Shown here in pieces: positions 5,984-6,162 of a DNA stretch of 6,162 nucleotides. The position numbers and the translations under genes were made by a program. The stretch is from JADHUC01 sp964617665 (lineage in GTDB: Bacteria > Planctomycetota > Planctomycetia > Pirellulales > Pirellulaceae), in the NCBI GenBank assembly GCA_964617665.1, contig CAZUAH010000740.1, forward strand, positions 1 to 6,162, in the 5' to 3' direction. The number at the start of each line of letters is the position of its first letter. The stretch's first letter is position 1. The notes below the pieces were generated by a model. That model searched no databases, was not told the origin of the DNA, and saw nothing but the letters and a program-made list of their open reading frames with translations.

Positions 5984-6025
5984 CGGATGGCATCCGGGTT
6001 GGCTTTCGCCGTCCTACATCGGCGA
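5984..6025. repeat. Two weak tandem hairpins after the DUF2283-like gene
   Basis: CGGAT/ATCCG (5984-5988 with 5992-5996, 3-base loop) and TCGCCG/CGGCGA (6006-6011 with 6020-6025, 8-base loop) lie between the DUF2283-like stop and the tRNA promoter. Neither is followed by a T-tract. They may end the upstream transcript weakly; chance is also possible. Confidence 0.25.
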
Positions 6026-6037
6026 TGCGACCGCCCC

Positions 6038-6065
6038 TAGACTTTCTGAGGTAACGGCCTATAGT
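6038..6065 (+). promoter_or_regulatory. Probable sigma70-type promoter for tRNA-Lys
   Basis: TAGACT (6038-6043, four of six matches to TTGACA) and TATAGT (6060-6065, five of six matches to TATAAT) are separated by 16 bases. Transcription would start around 6071-6073, just a few bases before the mature tRNA 5' end at 6077. Position and spacing make this a believable tRNA promoter. Confidence 0.5.
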
Positions 6066-6076
6066 AGCTTGTTTCG

Positions 6077-6149
<73 letters not shown>

Positions 6150-6162
6150 CTGGCCGTACGCG

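Overview
The window most likely comes from a GC-rich planctomycete, perhaps a Pirellula-like one. The pointers are a secreted neutral-ceramidase-family enzyme of the compact kind common in that phylum, a small membrane protein carrying an 'R-x-x-FSLRGLFIL' segment of a type I associate with planctomycete membrane proteins, gene-poor spacing, and weak or absent Shine-Dalgarno sites at several starts. This assignment is an inference; there is no marker gene beyond one tRNA.

Left part (1-4507), all on the minus strand. Read in transcription order (right to left) it holds three genes. The first is a secreted ceramidase-family hydrolase (start 4501 or 4507, stop 3110). A 261-base gap follows, which carries a near-perfect 27-bp inverted repeat of the widespread 'SERSEES' palindromic type and possibly a 34-codon ORF. 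Next is a 403-residue GTG-started cytoplasmic protein whose C-terminal third looks like DUF2314 (stop 1637). Ten bases further on begins a secreted, probably six-hairpin (alpha/alpha)6 glycosidase, which runs off the left edge still open at position 1. The last two genes are spaced like an operon.

Middle (4508-4785): a divergent intergenic region of 278 bases. It contains a 9-bp hairpin or operator-like inverted repeat at 4561-4586 and no convincing promoter.

Right part (4786-6162), plus strand. It holds two small unrecognised three-helix membrane proteins (123 and 96 aa), a 78-aa protein resembling DUF2283, and, at the right edge, a complete tRNA-Lys(TTT) with a plausible sigma70-type promoter just upstream. 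The spacings (170, 115 and 106 bases) argue against one tight operon.

How the genes work together is mostly unknown. The two exported hydrolases suggest breakdown of external polymers or glycolipids, but nothing ties ceramidase and glycosidase to one substrate. I see no phage, IS, CRISPR or defence locus. The items most worth a second look are the DUF2314-type protein coupled to a glycosidase of unassigned family, and the run of small uncharacterised genes beside the tRNA.
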